Assembly (NCBI GenBank): GCA_028023455.1
Contig: JAQFVV010013296.1
Location: 62,001-126,000 of the forward strand
Direction of reading: 5' to 3'
DNA: 64,000 bases
DNA from: Epiperipatus broadwayi
Lineage: Eukaryota; Onychophora; Udeonychophora; Euonychophora; Peripatidae
Made by a program: the position numbers and the translations under genes. The notes under the pieces were generated by a model, which saw nothing but the letters and a program-made list of their open reading frames with translations, had not been told where the DNA came from and made no database searches. Numbering within the stretch: position 1 is the first letter of the stretch; every line of letters begins with the position of its first letter. Below, piece by piece: positions 46,960 through 58,700 of this stretch.

Positions 46960-47760
46960 CTCAAAATTATAAAGTAGAAAAAAGTAATATAAAAATAAAT
47001 GAACTCAGCAAATTGTATGAGGAAAAGTTAGAGAAATATATAGAAAGGTTCAACAAACAAATAGAACGGTTGATAGAGGAAATGATGAGAGCCTAAGTAG
47101 AAGATAGAAAAATAATAGAAAGAGAATTGGAAAACAAAAGATAAATTAGGTAAAATTGAAAATAAACAGAACTGAAATGATAATAATATGGGGAGAGAAG
47201 AAATGGGTAGAGAGAACAAATATAAATAAGGTAACAGAAAGAATAAAGTAGTAGAATTAAAAGGTGAGGAAGATAAGAAAAAATTAGAAATTAAGAATGT
47301 AAAATTTGACAGTATGGAGCAGGAAAGCACAAATAAGTATCTCGAATTAAATAGTTCAGATAATATAAATAAACCTGAACCAGAAAATAAATCCAACAGA
47401 AAGAAAACAGAACCAAAAAATATTTGGTTCAAATGATAACCTTGAATCTGAAAATAAAGACGGGTCAGAAGTAAAACATAACAAAAATAAAATTTTTAGA
47501 GAAGAAAAAATGATAGGTAAAATGGAATTACATTCAAATAATGAAGACAATAATAGAAAGGAAAAGATAGATAAAATACCCAGAAAAGCTGTCCATAATT
47601 AAATTTTACTTACAGACCACTCTTAAACCAGAGATGACAATAAAAGCAGAACAAAAAACAAAATTTAAAAAGAAAAAATCTAAAAAACACAAGCAAGAAA
47701 CAGACAAAAGGGACAAAGCAACCTATATGATAAAATTAGTTAGAAAAAAAAAAATCGCCT
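46960..47760 (+). pseudogene. Lys/Glu-rich coiled-coil remnant, possibly gag-like
   Basis: The first about 140 bp read, in one frame, a charged helix (L-Y-E-E-K-L-E-K-Y-I-E-R-F-N-K-Q-I-E-R-L-I-E-E block near 47015-47085). Downstream stretches rich in Lys, Asn and Glu have many stops. Gag fragment 1 at about 9050-9330 has a similar charged start. No capsid, protease or nucleocapsid motif is seen, so this is a weak guess. The mirror ORFs on the minus strand (Phe, Ser and Leu only) are shadows of it. Confidence 0.25.
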
Positions 47761-48131
47761 GACAAAGGTTAGGTGGGTTTAGGATTAGAATAATTGGATG
47801 GAATTTTAGGAAAAAGGAGAAAAAAGGATTTATTGTACAGGGATTATAAGAATAATGGAAGTAAAGTTAAATAAACAAAATAAAATTGTTTTCTTTTGAG
47901 AGTTAATAATGGGAATAAAACAATAAATAAATGAAATAAAATAAGAATTTTTTATTTGGAGCTGATATACGATAATGGAAGTGAAATAAAAGATGGATAC
48001 ATGAAATATAGTAAAATAAAAATATTTTAGAAAATCAATACCTGATTAATGGAAATAAAAGAGAAGATAAATGGAAGTAAAGTATGATTTTTTTATTATT
48101 AAGAGTGAAAATATGATAATGGATATGAAAT

Positions 48132-48142
48132 AAAAGATAGAT
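48132..48142. other. RTE target site duplication, left
   Basis: aaaagatagat here matches aaaagacagat at 51437-51447 with one transition, directly outside both ends of the RTE element. Confidence 0.75.
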
Positions 48143-48156
48143 CATCATCATCATCA

Positions 48157-50103
48157 TCAACCATTATCAATCCACTGCAGGATGAAGGTCTCTCCAAGTT
48201 TAATCCATCTTTTCTGATCTTTAGCTTCTCTTCTCCACATCACCCCTGCAAACTTTCTTATTTCATCCATCCATCTCACACGTGGTCTCTTTCTGGGTCT
48301 TTTACAATCTCTTGGAATCCAGTTTAAAATTTCAATTGTCCATCTATTATCATCTCTTCTAGCAATATGTCCAGCCCAACTGCACTTCAATCTTTTAATT
48401 TTTTCAATGAGGTCAGTAACACCTGTTTGTTCTCTTACCCATACATTGCGTTTTCGATCTCTTCTTGTTACTCCCAACATGCATCTCTCCATACTTCTTT
48501 GAGTGGTCTGAAGTCTCTGTATTGCTCTTCTATTAAGTGTCCAAGTCTCAGATCCATAAGTAAGAACTGGTAAAACACATTTGTTAAAAACCTTCCTTTT
48601 CAAACACATAGGCATATTTCCTTTTAGTATCAAGTTATTTCTACCAAAAGCACTCCAACCAAGTTTAATTCTATGATTAATTTCTTCCATTATGTTTCCA
48701 TCTGTATTAATAATCTGACCAAGGTATTTGTAACTGTTAACTTCTTCTAATTCATCATAATCAATCTTTATTTTCATATTTTGAGCAAATCGATTAAACA
48801 TTACTTTAGTCTTTTTAACATTTATCTTTAGTCCTACTTTCCTACTTTCATCTGATAATTCCTGCAACATATCCTGCAGCTCTGAAGCATTATTTGCAAA
48901 AACAACTACATCATCTGCGAAATCTAAATGACTTAAATAATCTCCATTTACTTTCACTCCTTTAGTTTCCCATTTTAATCCACAAAATACTTCTTGCAGC
49001 ACTGCTGTAAAAAGTTTTGGAGATATGGAGTCACCTTGTCTTACACCTTTCTCAATGTTGACTTTCCCAGTATCATTATGTAATCTAATTGTTGCTGTTG
49101 CATTTTTATAAATATTCTTCAAAATATGACAATATCCTGGATCTATACCTTGATGATCCAATGCTTTAATCACTGAAGAAATGTTTATAGAATCAAATGC
49201 CTTTTCATAATCTACAAATCCAAAACATAATGACAACTCATATTCATTCGTCCTTTCTATAACTTCTCTCAACACCTGGATATGATCTACTGTACTAAAA
49301 CCACTTTTAAATCCAGCTTGTTCTCTTGGTTGGTGGAAATCCAATGTTCTCTGTAGACGAGTTGTAATTATCTTGGTAAAAATTTTGTATAAAACTGATA
49401 AAAGGTTGATAGGTCTGTAATTTCTAATATCTTCTTTATCACCTTTTTTAAATATTAATATTATTACTGCATTCTTCCAATCATCCAGTACATCTTTATC
49501 ATTTAGACATTTGGTATATAACTTTGCTAAAAAATTTTCTATTTCTTCACCTGCTTCTTTTAATATATCAATTATAATTCCATCATTACCTGGAGCCTTT
49601 CCTTTCTTCATACATTTAATTGTGTATCTCACTTCTTCATTTAAAATTCTGGGCAATTCGGAAGATGTAATAGATATAGGAGGTACTTGTTCTTTATTAC
49701 TATATAATTCTTGATAAAAATCTTCTACCAATTTCATGATGTCATCTCTCTTTTTAGTAACAATTCCCTTTTTTTTTCTTATTGCAGATATAAATTTCCT
49801 ACCAATACCAATATGTTGTTTTACATTCTTAAGACTTTTATTTTCTTCTACAGCTTTCCTTGCTAGTTCACAGTTATACTTTCTTATATCATTTTCAACT
49901 CTTTTCCGCACCATTTTACAAAATTCGAGATATTCAATTCTTTTTAATGCATCATTTTTGTATATCTTCATATTCCTTCTTTTCTTCATAAATTCTCTAG
50001 TCTCAGTAGAAATTTTATTGGTCAATTGCTGCTTTTTTCTACCAGCTATTTTTGTTGCAGTTTTTAAAAGTGTATCAGTTATTTTCATATTAATTTCATT
50101 CAA
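48157..50103 (-). CDS. RTE reverse transcriptase (648 codons open)
   Basis: The RT copies element RNA at the nicked target. Motifs in order: G-K-A-P-G-N-D-G (residues 168-175), N-Y-R-P-I-N-L-L-S (228-236), V-D-Y-E-K-A-F-D-S (297-305, first catalytic Asp), R-Q-G-D-S-I-S-P-K-L-F (355-365), L-D-F-A-D-D (393-398, intact catalytic pair) and S-Y-K-Y-L-G thumb wording. The C-terminal part has G-H-I-A-R-R-D-D-N-R-W and R-W-M-D-E-I, typical of RTE. It ends at 48157, next to the repeat tail. The first residues overlap the out-of-frame end of the endonuclease, so the ATG at 50103 is probably not a native start but lies inside a once continuous endonuclease-RT ORF. Confidence 0.9.
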   Translation of the reverse strand: MNEINMKITDTLLKTATKIAGRKKQQLTNKISTETREFMKKRRNMKIYKNDALKRIEYLEFCKMVRKRVENDIRKYNCELARKAVEENKSLKNVKQHIGIGRKFISAIRKKKGIVTKKRDDIMKLVEDFYQELYSNKEQVPPISITSSELPRILNEEVRYTIKCMKKGKAPGNDGIIIDILKEAGEEIENFLAKLYTKCLNDKDVLDDWKNAVIILIFKKGDKEDIRNYRPINLLSVLYKIFTKIITTRLQRTLDFHQPREQAGFKSGFSTVDHIQVLREVIERTNEYELSLCFGFVDYEKAFDSINISSVIKALDHQGIDPGYCHILKNIYKNATATIRLHNDTGKVNIEKGVRQGDSISPKLFTAVLQEVFCGLKWETKGVKVNGDYLSHLDFADDVVVFANNASELQDMLQELSDESRKVGLKINVKKTKVMFNRFAQNMKIKIDYDELEEVNSYKYLGQIINTDGNIMEEINHRIKLGWSAFGRNNLILKGNMPMCLKRKVFNKCVLPVLTYGSETWTLNRRAIQRLQTTQRSMERCMLGVTRRDRKRNVWVREQTGVTDLIEKIKRLKCSWAGHIARRDDNRWTIEILNWIPRDCKRPRKRPRVRWMDEIRKFAGVMWRREAKDQKRWIKLGETFILQWIDNG

Positions 50104-50126
50104 ATCTGAATCATGTTCAAAATCTA

Positions 50127-50981
50127 CTAATACTGAAACCGATTTGTAAGTTCTAATTTAAATTCATTAGAATGTTTCTGAAGATTAGGAATATCAACTG
50201 TAAATATTGTTTTTCTTAATAATTTTTGTCTCTCTAGTTTCACATTAACACGTATCTTACACCTTACTAATCGATGATCACTTCCTGTGTTAAATTTATT
50301 AAGAACATTACAATCTTGAAATATGTATTTCCTGTTAGTCAAAATATAATCCAATTCTGCTGTACCTTCATTTGGATGCTTCCATGTCCATTTCCTTTTA
50401 ACATTTTTCTCAAAAAAAGAATTCATAATATAAAGTTTTTCTTTTTCTGCAAACTCCACAAGTCTATGTCCTCTCTCATTTCTATTACCATAACCAAAAT
50501 TACCTACAGCACTTTCATCTTTCATTTGTTTACCAATTCTAGCATTAAAGTCTCCCATAACGATTTTAAAATGTTGTTTACTCTGATCAAAAGCCTTTTG
50601 TACATCCATATAAAAATCTTCTACTACTTCATCACTATGAGAACTTGTTGGGGCATAAACCTGAATTATCTGCATTTGGTATCTGCTATTAAGTTGTATA
50701 ACTAATCTTGCCACTCTGTCTGATACACCATCAATCTCCACAATATTGTTCTTCCACTTTTTATTTATAATGAATCCTACTCCACTTGTATTTCCAATAT
50801 TTGTGCCTTTATAATAGAGTATATGTCCACTTTTTAAATCAATTGTCTCTTCACCTTTTCTTCTAACTTCACAAAGTCCAATAATGTCCCATTTAATATA
50901 AGACAGTTCTTCTTCTAATTCTTGCGATCTTCCTTCACTTGAAAGTGATCTGCAGTTGTAAGTACCTAAATAAAGTCATCA
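50127..50981 (-). pseudogene. RTE endonuclease, frame-broken at both ends
   Basis: This is the exonuclease III-type endonuclease that nicks target DNA. Reading is open from about 50981 with L-G-T-Y-N-C-R-S-L (equal to the K-x-G-T-W-N-V-R-T-L start of RTE proteins). It continues through C-E-V-R-R-K-G-E (catalytic Glu), S-G-V-G-F-I-I, Q-V-Y-A-P-T-S, V-M-G-D-F-N-A-R-I-G, A-E-L-D-Y-I-L and G-S-D-H-R-L-V. All active-site residues I can place are intact. No in-frame ATG precedes L-G-T-Y; an ATGATGACT just upstream (about 50978-50990) is in another frame, so a 1-nt change near the start is likely. A second frameshift near 50130 separates it from the RT. Confidence 0.85.
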
Positions 50982-51436
50982 TCAAATGGCAGCCTGGGTC
51001 CGCAATCAGGGGATTCTTAGCACCCTCCACCTTCGGCCACCAACTGCTGCCTTGGTTGGTGACTTTACAGCCTCCTGGGAATAAGGGCCATGCTTTATTT
51101 TTGTCTGTCATAATTGTATATATGTATTGGAAAAATATATATCATTTACACAAATATTCACTCTGCCTTATCAGGCACTGAGAAGAAAGACCACGGTATT
51201 TCTCGATCTTAAACTAGAGGTAAAAAGCCAATAAACCCACCACGCTAGCTAATGCATGTTGGTGAGCATCCCATCCATGTTTGTATACTATATGAATAAT
51301 CACATAGTAATAACAGCTGCAACAACAAGAACGTATGGAGTGGACATTAGGAATTTGCCCTGCTCGGTTTCTTTAAGGCCTCCACGAGGAATCAAAGGGT
51401 CTCCTTTCAGTTAATAGCAAACTTCTTTCTGCAGCC

Positions 51437-51447
51437 AAAAGACAGAT
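51437..51447. other. RTE target site duplication, right
   Basis: aaaagacagat, partner of 48132-48142. Confidence 0.75.
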
Positions 51448-52359
51448 ACATGAAATAAAATAAAATAATATTTTAGAGTAAATATACAGTAATAAAAATA
51501 AAAAGTAAATAAATTAAATAAAGCATATAATAAATAAAATGACATCTGTAATCAAAAATAATAAAAAAATTTACAATTTTATATTAGGTATCAGTTGTGC
51601 TTAAATTGATAGTCATGGGGCCTGGAAGAAGGTTTGAATAAAGGTTGAGGAAGGTGTGTTAAGTTTAGGCTGTTCTTTTGTGACTGTAAGACCTGTAATG
51701 GGCATTGGAGGGAGGATAGAATCCCATATTTATAGGATAAAGATCTAGTAGAGAAAGTTCTGGGCCCATTCATTATGCAGGTAGAGCTTATTATCTAAAA
51801 ATATGTGCACTGGAAAATAGATCCAACATAAGCTGCAAATCAGTTCATTGAAAGAAAAATTCCCAACATAATCATAATAAAGCTGTGTTATCATAATCCA
51901 CATGGTCAGTAGATGAATACTGACATTTACAGCATCCTCATATTTTGTATGGATGAAATCCCAGTGAAGAAAATCCTGGGCTCATTTAATCTGCTGGTAA
52001 TAGAATTTCCAGCACAGTAATCAAATTAAATTATATAGTTTTTTATTGCATAAGTTGAATAATAAGCAGATATGTCCTGCAATTCATGGCATTCAACTCC
52101 CCACATGCTTCCATAAAGATGCATGTTGTCCCTGGTGGTCATCACAAATGACATAATCATTGCAGGAAAAGTTATCCTCTGTAGTTTACTAGTCTTTGGT
52201 GATCTCAAACTTATTTTGAAAAAAAAAATAAAAAAAATAAAGGGTGTTTCTTTTTATAAATAAATAAAAACTAAAAGTCACATTAAAGATAAAATTGAAA
52301 TGTCAGAGATAAAATGGGTCAAATTGACATGTTTTACCTCTCAAATGGTGTGTGTGTGA
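51448..52359. other. AT-rich region between RTE and second direct repeat
   Basis: No coding motif recognised. The wording next to the RTE on both sides (atacatgaaat, aatattttag) is repetitive. Confidence 0.5.
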
Positions 52360-53335
<976 letters not shown>

Positions 53336-54179
53336 CTGTAGTAAATATTACTTATGTAATCAATGTGCGGTAAAATATTTATAATTACAACTTTAAATTA
53401 CCATATAGATTTCTAACTATAAGATCTTTCCATTGACTCATTGTAAATCAAAAGATTTCATGGGTACTGGTGGGTAATAGGAATTTTGGACTTAATCAGG
53501 GAAGTATTGAATAGCTTCATGCTCTCAATTCTAACTGCTTCAGCTTCACTTAGTTATATAGAAAATAGATTGAAGTAAAGAAGGGTTTCTCTCTTTTCTT
53601 CCAAAGAGTAAGCTTGTGGTTAAGACCTGTAGAAGTCCCTACCTTCGCATTTTCAAATGCACATGCTTAAAGGCTTATTGAATTAGTAAATATTACATGT
53701 TGTTGGTAATAATCTTTACAAATTCAGACCTTACTGTAGACATATACATAGTAGATCTAATAGCAGAATTCTCTTCTTTTTTACAGCATGGTTTTCTTCT
53801 TGAAAGCTAACAAAGTTGTATATGTACAATCAACATTCATATCTGGCTAATATTACATAGTTTCAAGTCTTTGACTGATGTGACTTGGGTTGTTTAGCCA
53901 CACATGATGAATAATCTTCTGGTAGAAAATATTTTCATAATTGTTGATTTGGATGTAGTATTTAAAAATATTTTTTAAACCATCAGCTATGTAAAGTTAT
54001 TTGAAGTTGTTCTGTAGGAAAATATTTTGACTAGTGGTTTTCCTTTTCAACAGATATTGGATAAATTTAATCATTGGCTGGTTATAGCCCTTTGTCTTTT
54101 CTTCTTTCTTGCTGTTAACAGCTACTATTGTCTTTAAATCTATTTATAGTTTTAGCTCTAAAACAAAGACTTCACCACA
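53336..54179. other. AT-rich spacer, nothing recognised
   Basis: No gene or element end seen. Confidence 0.5.
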
Positions 54180-55740
54180 TTTCTGAATCCCCTCTAGCTC
54201 AGGCTAAAACATGACCTCCCTGGCATCTTCCTTCCTGCACTGAGCAAAAGCATCAAATGCCTTGCTTATGTAGATGACATGGTTGTCTTCCTTCCCTCAG
54301 TTGATCTCATCCCCAGGATTCAACAGATCCTCACCTGATGCCCCAAAACATACAGGCTAGAATTTAACAGTGATAAATCAGTGACCTGGCAACTATCAAC
54401 TGGTAAACAATTCTCTTCCACCTTCAATGTCAAGCCACACAACTTCATTGGATTCCCCCTCATGCTGTTTCCTAGGGACATGAGAGTACGGATCCAAACC
54501 ACACTCTATCAAAGCATATAATCCACCCTCAGCACCATCACAGGCATCTACCTCTCCCTTAATGGGAAAGTCACCTTCCTCAATCTTCTAGTGTTTCCTA
54601 AAATAGCATACTACCTCCCCATTGTTCTACCTACACATTACTTTATATCCAAAATCCAACTCCCTTTGTACCAATTTTCTCTGGGGCAGAAAGGTAGTGG
54701 CCAGCAGCCTAAAAAGAACTTGTTTTCCTAAAAACCTCAATGGGTTGGGCCTCCACTCCATCGATACTCTTCTGATCCAGAGATCTCACATTATTCTCAT
54801 ACTCCTAAGTCACTTTCCTGCCAACCTCATGCATATTATTATCAACCCCCTGACACTCTCCCAGTGGCAGGCCCAGGTCATGGACCTCACTAATTGCCAA
54901 CATCCTACAAAAGGCAGGCTTTGTTATACCAGTCATCAGCAGTAAACTAAAGTACTGGGAGGTTTTCAATCAGATTGCAGACTCCTCCATTGTGCCCTCT
55001 ACATTCCTCAAACTTACCAATGCTCAATTAATCCACAAAATTCAAAAGGTGGTCCCTTGAAGCAAAATTCCTCGATTTCCTCCTCAAAATCATTCTTCAC
55101 TCCATTCCCACAAATCAATTTTTGGTCAATTGTAGGGGTTTCACCAAGATCTCTCCCATATGCCAGCTCTGTAAAACTGACAATGAAACCCTCCAGCACT
55201 TTTTACTTAAATGCCCCTTTCTGCTTGGCATGAGAAATGTCATCAACTCCTGCCTTTTCTCACACAGGAATACCATTCTTCAAACTCCAAGAATCCATAG
55301 AAACAGGGGTCTTCACTGCTATTTAGACTATTGGTTTTCCTTATCTATGCTCTCTGGTTGCTCCGATGTGCATCATCCTTGACCAGAGAGTACATTTAGT
55401 AAATCAAAAGCTCTTGGACCTAACTCACTCTCTCAAAACCAGAGATACCAAACTAGCCCCACCTCCACTCCTCACAGACACTTGGGCAATCCTCCAACTC
55501 CCATTCTCCCAGCCTCTGTCATAGGACCCAATCATGAAAACATGCATTTCAGACTGGCCTGGACTACACACTGTTTCCCCTTTCTACTTCCCATTTTCTT
55601 TAGACATGTATCTTTTCCCTCTTACCATGTTGCTCCTGAAATTTCAATTTATTTTATAATCACTCCCTTGTAAACCTTTTCTAATTGTATCTGGGTTTTT
55701 TTTTTTTTTGATGAATAAATGTTCATCATTGAGAAAAAAC
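54180..55740 (+). mobile_element. L1/Tx1-like LINE, 5'-truncated copy B
   Basis: The piece starts inside the RT and is less AT-rich than its surroundings. In changing frames it reads C-L-A-Y-V-D-D-M-V-V-F (about 54262-54294, intact catalytic pair), F-P-R-D-M-R-V-R-I-Q, I-T-G-I-Y-L-S-L-N-G-K-V, F-P-K-I-A-Y-Y-L-P-I, then a Trp-containing block and the C-terminal I-C-Q-L-C-K-T-D-N-E-T-L-Q-H-F-L-L-K-C (about 55155-55212). A 3' part of about 500 bp follows, ending at about 55740 after gatgaataaatg and an A-rich tail. It belongs with copy A at 0.15-4.2 kb. Broken by stops and frameshifts. Confidence 0.75.
54200..55390 (+). pseudogene. LINE RT end and Cys/His domain (copy B)
   Basis: RT palm with Y-V-D-D intact, thumb, and a zinc-knuckle-like C-X2-C...H...C tail, as above. 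Open parts: 54622-54945 (107 codons, with F-P-K-N-L-N-G-L-G near residues 36-44) and 55122-55382 (86 codons, with the Cys/His motif near residues 12-30). Stops or frame changes occur roughly every 100-300 bp. The catalytic motif survived while the frame decayed, as expected for a truncated copy that never needed it. Confidence 0.7.
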
Positions 55741-58700
55741 AAAGACTACATATTCTATTGTCCTAAATCTTTAATAGTATTTATTTTTGTTAGCTATCAC
55801 ACTTGACAAATTAATTAACTCTGTATTAATTTTTATACTGAAATATTTTTATCAAACATATTTTATCTCAAATTCGAAGACCAGATTAAATTTTCCATCA
55901 CATGTTTTTTTCTTTCACATTCAGATAGTTATTTTACAAATAATTATAAAATAGTTTTTTATTTATTCTGACTAGAAAGAAAATAAAAGAAAGGAGAAAG
56001 AAAATTATGATTCAACTTTGAATTTTTTTTTTCTAGTTTTCAATTTTAATGCTTCATAATTTTTAATAATATATTTGAATTTACAGTTAAATTTACCCCA
56101 AGAAAAAGGAACTTATTTTTTAAGCCTTTTCCAGAAGGAAAATCTAAAAGATTATAAACTTAAATAAAATAACTATTTTCTTTTTCATTGTCCTTCATTA
56201 ATCGAGTTATAATTTTTAATATTTTCAATTACGCATAATTTCTTTACAAAATATTTCATGGCTTTATTAAATCTATAAACCAATTTTCTTTTAATTTTTT
56301 AAATTGATGTAATTAATTGCTACAGATATGTCTCATATGTGCTCACATATATAATGAAGCTGTGCATATATATACAGATATATATATATGCTGGCTTCAC
56401 CATTCACTGTGGACTAGCTAAGATACTAAGTCCAACCACAGTGAATGTATGTTTCTTCCTTAAAATAAATTATCATCTGCATAAATAGTTACATAAGTTA
56501 AAAAAGGAAAAAAAGATTTAATGAAATAAAATATAGAAAGTTTAAATTTTTATTTGTAACTATTTTTAAAATATATGTGGCCAGAATTAAATAAGATAAA
56601 TTTTCTTAATTAAAGAGAATCCATTAAAGAATGCAATTAATGTATGAAACATTTTAATTGAGAAAAAAATTGATAATGGAAAACTTGAAACAATAGGCTA
56701 CTAATAAGTAGTCTAATTAAAAATAGAATTGAAAAGGGTATAAATAAAGAATTTTTCTTTTGTTCTGGGTCTTATGATTACTGTAGTCTTGCTGAAGAAT
56801 TAGCTTTTATTCAGAATTTTCGGAAAGAAGTTTGCTGAAATTTACAAGATAAATTTTCTAGGAAAGCTTGCTGTATTGTCTTCAATCCATAGTCTTTTTC
56901 TTTCTGTTCAGCATATATATCCATAAATCATGAAATGAGCTACTCTACAAAAAGAAATGAGTGAGTGATATTTTTTTTTTCACTCTCCTGCCCATTCCCG
57001 AGACCAGAGTCATAGACATGTGAGCCAGCCTGAGAACTAAAGTGCCCTGCATTCATAAGAAATGCTATACCCTGTTCAATACAAAATTCTTTCAATGGAA
57101 ATGTGAAATAACATCAAAACTCAAAAAGGAACTGCCATGCAACATCAACAGCTTCCATCCTTACACCAGCCTTCTAGTTACCAGTAACTATTCCATAATC
57201 TGAAATATATTTTATATTTCCTCAATGTAAATATCTGCTTTGTTATTCTATTTTTATATGTTTTTGAAATCTATTTGTTCGCATCTTGTAAAATTATATT
57301 TCATTAATTGCTTTCTTTTCTCCTTTGTTTAAAATATTGTAATGGGTGGTGATTTATTACATATAATGACGGCAATAGTTCTTATTAATTTAATTGAAAA
57401 TGTGTCATTTAACTTTCTGCCATTGTGCTCTTGTAATTAAGTATTTATTTTATATAAATATTTTACTTAGACTGAAAAGAAAGCAAATCATAGAAAGTGC
57501 AAATCCTATCCTTAAAATCAATATTTAATTGCTACAGATTCTTTCGAATAACTATAAAGATTCTATTATAAAAACTTCCCAAGATTTTTTTAATTTAGTT
57601 TTTTTTTTATATTGATATATATAAAAGGAAAGATCCTGATCAATGTCTTTATTTTTTCAGTCAGTGAATGGTTACGAATTTAAAGTTCTATTTTAAAGAG
57701 CGTGAAATAAAATAAACGTTCGCATTTTTTTTTTTTTTTTTGTAATAAGAGAGTGTACATTTGACAATATGTATCTATATTAAAGTTTATAAATACCTTG
57801 GCTCTGTGGGTAGATAGGTTCAACTTCAACTAAATCAATAAAATATCCGCCCACTTATATTAGTGATCTAAATTTTATAAAAGGGAAGTTACTATTATTT
57901 TTCTGTGGATTTTTCAGTGGTGGTTGAGCTTTCATAATATATATATATATATTTTGCAGAGGGTTTCTTTTTAAATTTAAAGGTTGTTGACCGTATTTAT
58001 GTGGTATCATGCACTGGGTGATCTGTGGGCATCTCAGCATGTATACAGTGCTTCTCTTTTATCAAGTTTGCTTAGGTTAATATACATACATATGGATCTT
58101 CATGAAAATAAATAAAAATTCTGGATCTCATATCTATCTCAGATATTTCAATGTATGCAACTGGACATAAGCAAGAAAACTCCATACTCTGAATACAAGT
58201 CACGCGTTTAGCAAACGGATTCCACTTTTCTCTCTAACCCAGTTTAGAGACAGGGGGCTGTCCGGTCTTGTATTAACCTCTTGATTGCTGTTATGTCTTG
58301 AGTCTCACAGCCCACAATATGCTATCACCTTAGTGCACAGTATTGTATATTTATATTTATTTTGAAATCTTTCTCAAAATGTTATTGAAATGTTTTAATC
58401 ATAGCTGGAAATTTCTGCTGGGATCACTATTTCATTTCTTTAATCATTAATAGAGGGATGTGACTTAAACCTGTCCAAAAAGCATTTAGTTCAGTTTGAC
58501 CACTTATTGATTCCTATGTGATATATCCATAGAGTTAATGAAACATGTCTTTCTCTTGATTTTTATGTAACCCATCCATTGGCTGGAAATATTTTTTAAA
58601 AAAATTATAATATAAATTTTTGTCTATCATTATCATTACAAAAAAAAAAAGGATTTTTCATATATATCTGTATATGGTTGTAGTTTAATAGCCTGCAGCT

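Larger units (their letters stand above)
48143..51436 (-). mobile_element. Near-intact RTE-like non-LTR retrotransposon
   Basis: A 3294-bp element on the minus strand has a 5' untranslated part (about 51436-50985), an apurinic-type endonuclease, a reverse transcriptase, a very short 3' part and an ATC/GAT repeat tail (48143-48157 on the plus strand). Length and layout fit the RTE clade. An 11-bp target duplication with one mismatch lies outside. Coding is broken only by a frameshift near the start and one between endonuclease and RT, so this is the youngest element in the window. Fragments of the same family are at 12356-12992, 13232-13860 and 38560-39210. Confidence 0.9.

Noticed and set aside
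47028-47550. Minus-strand ORFs very rich in Phe, Ser and Leu (134 and 64 codons), looking like membrane proteins
   Set aside because: They are the antisense of an AAA/GAA-rich plus-strand sequence; composition explains the hydrophobicity.
56401-56447. Hairpin considered as a microRNA precursor
   Set aside because: The stem is too short and does not extend beyond 12 plus 3 pairs.
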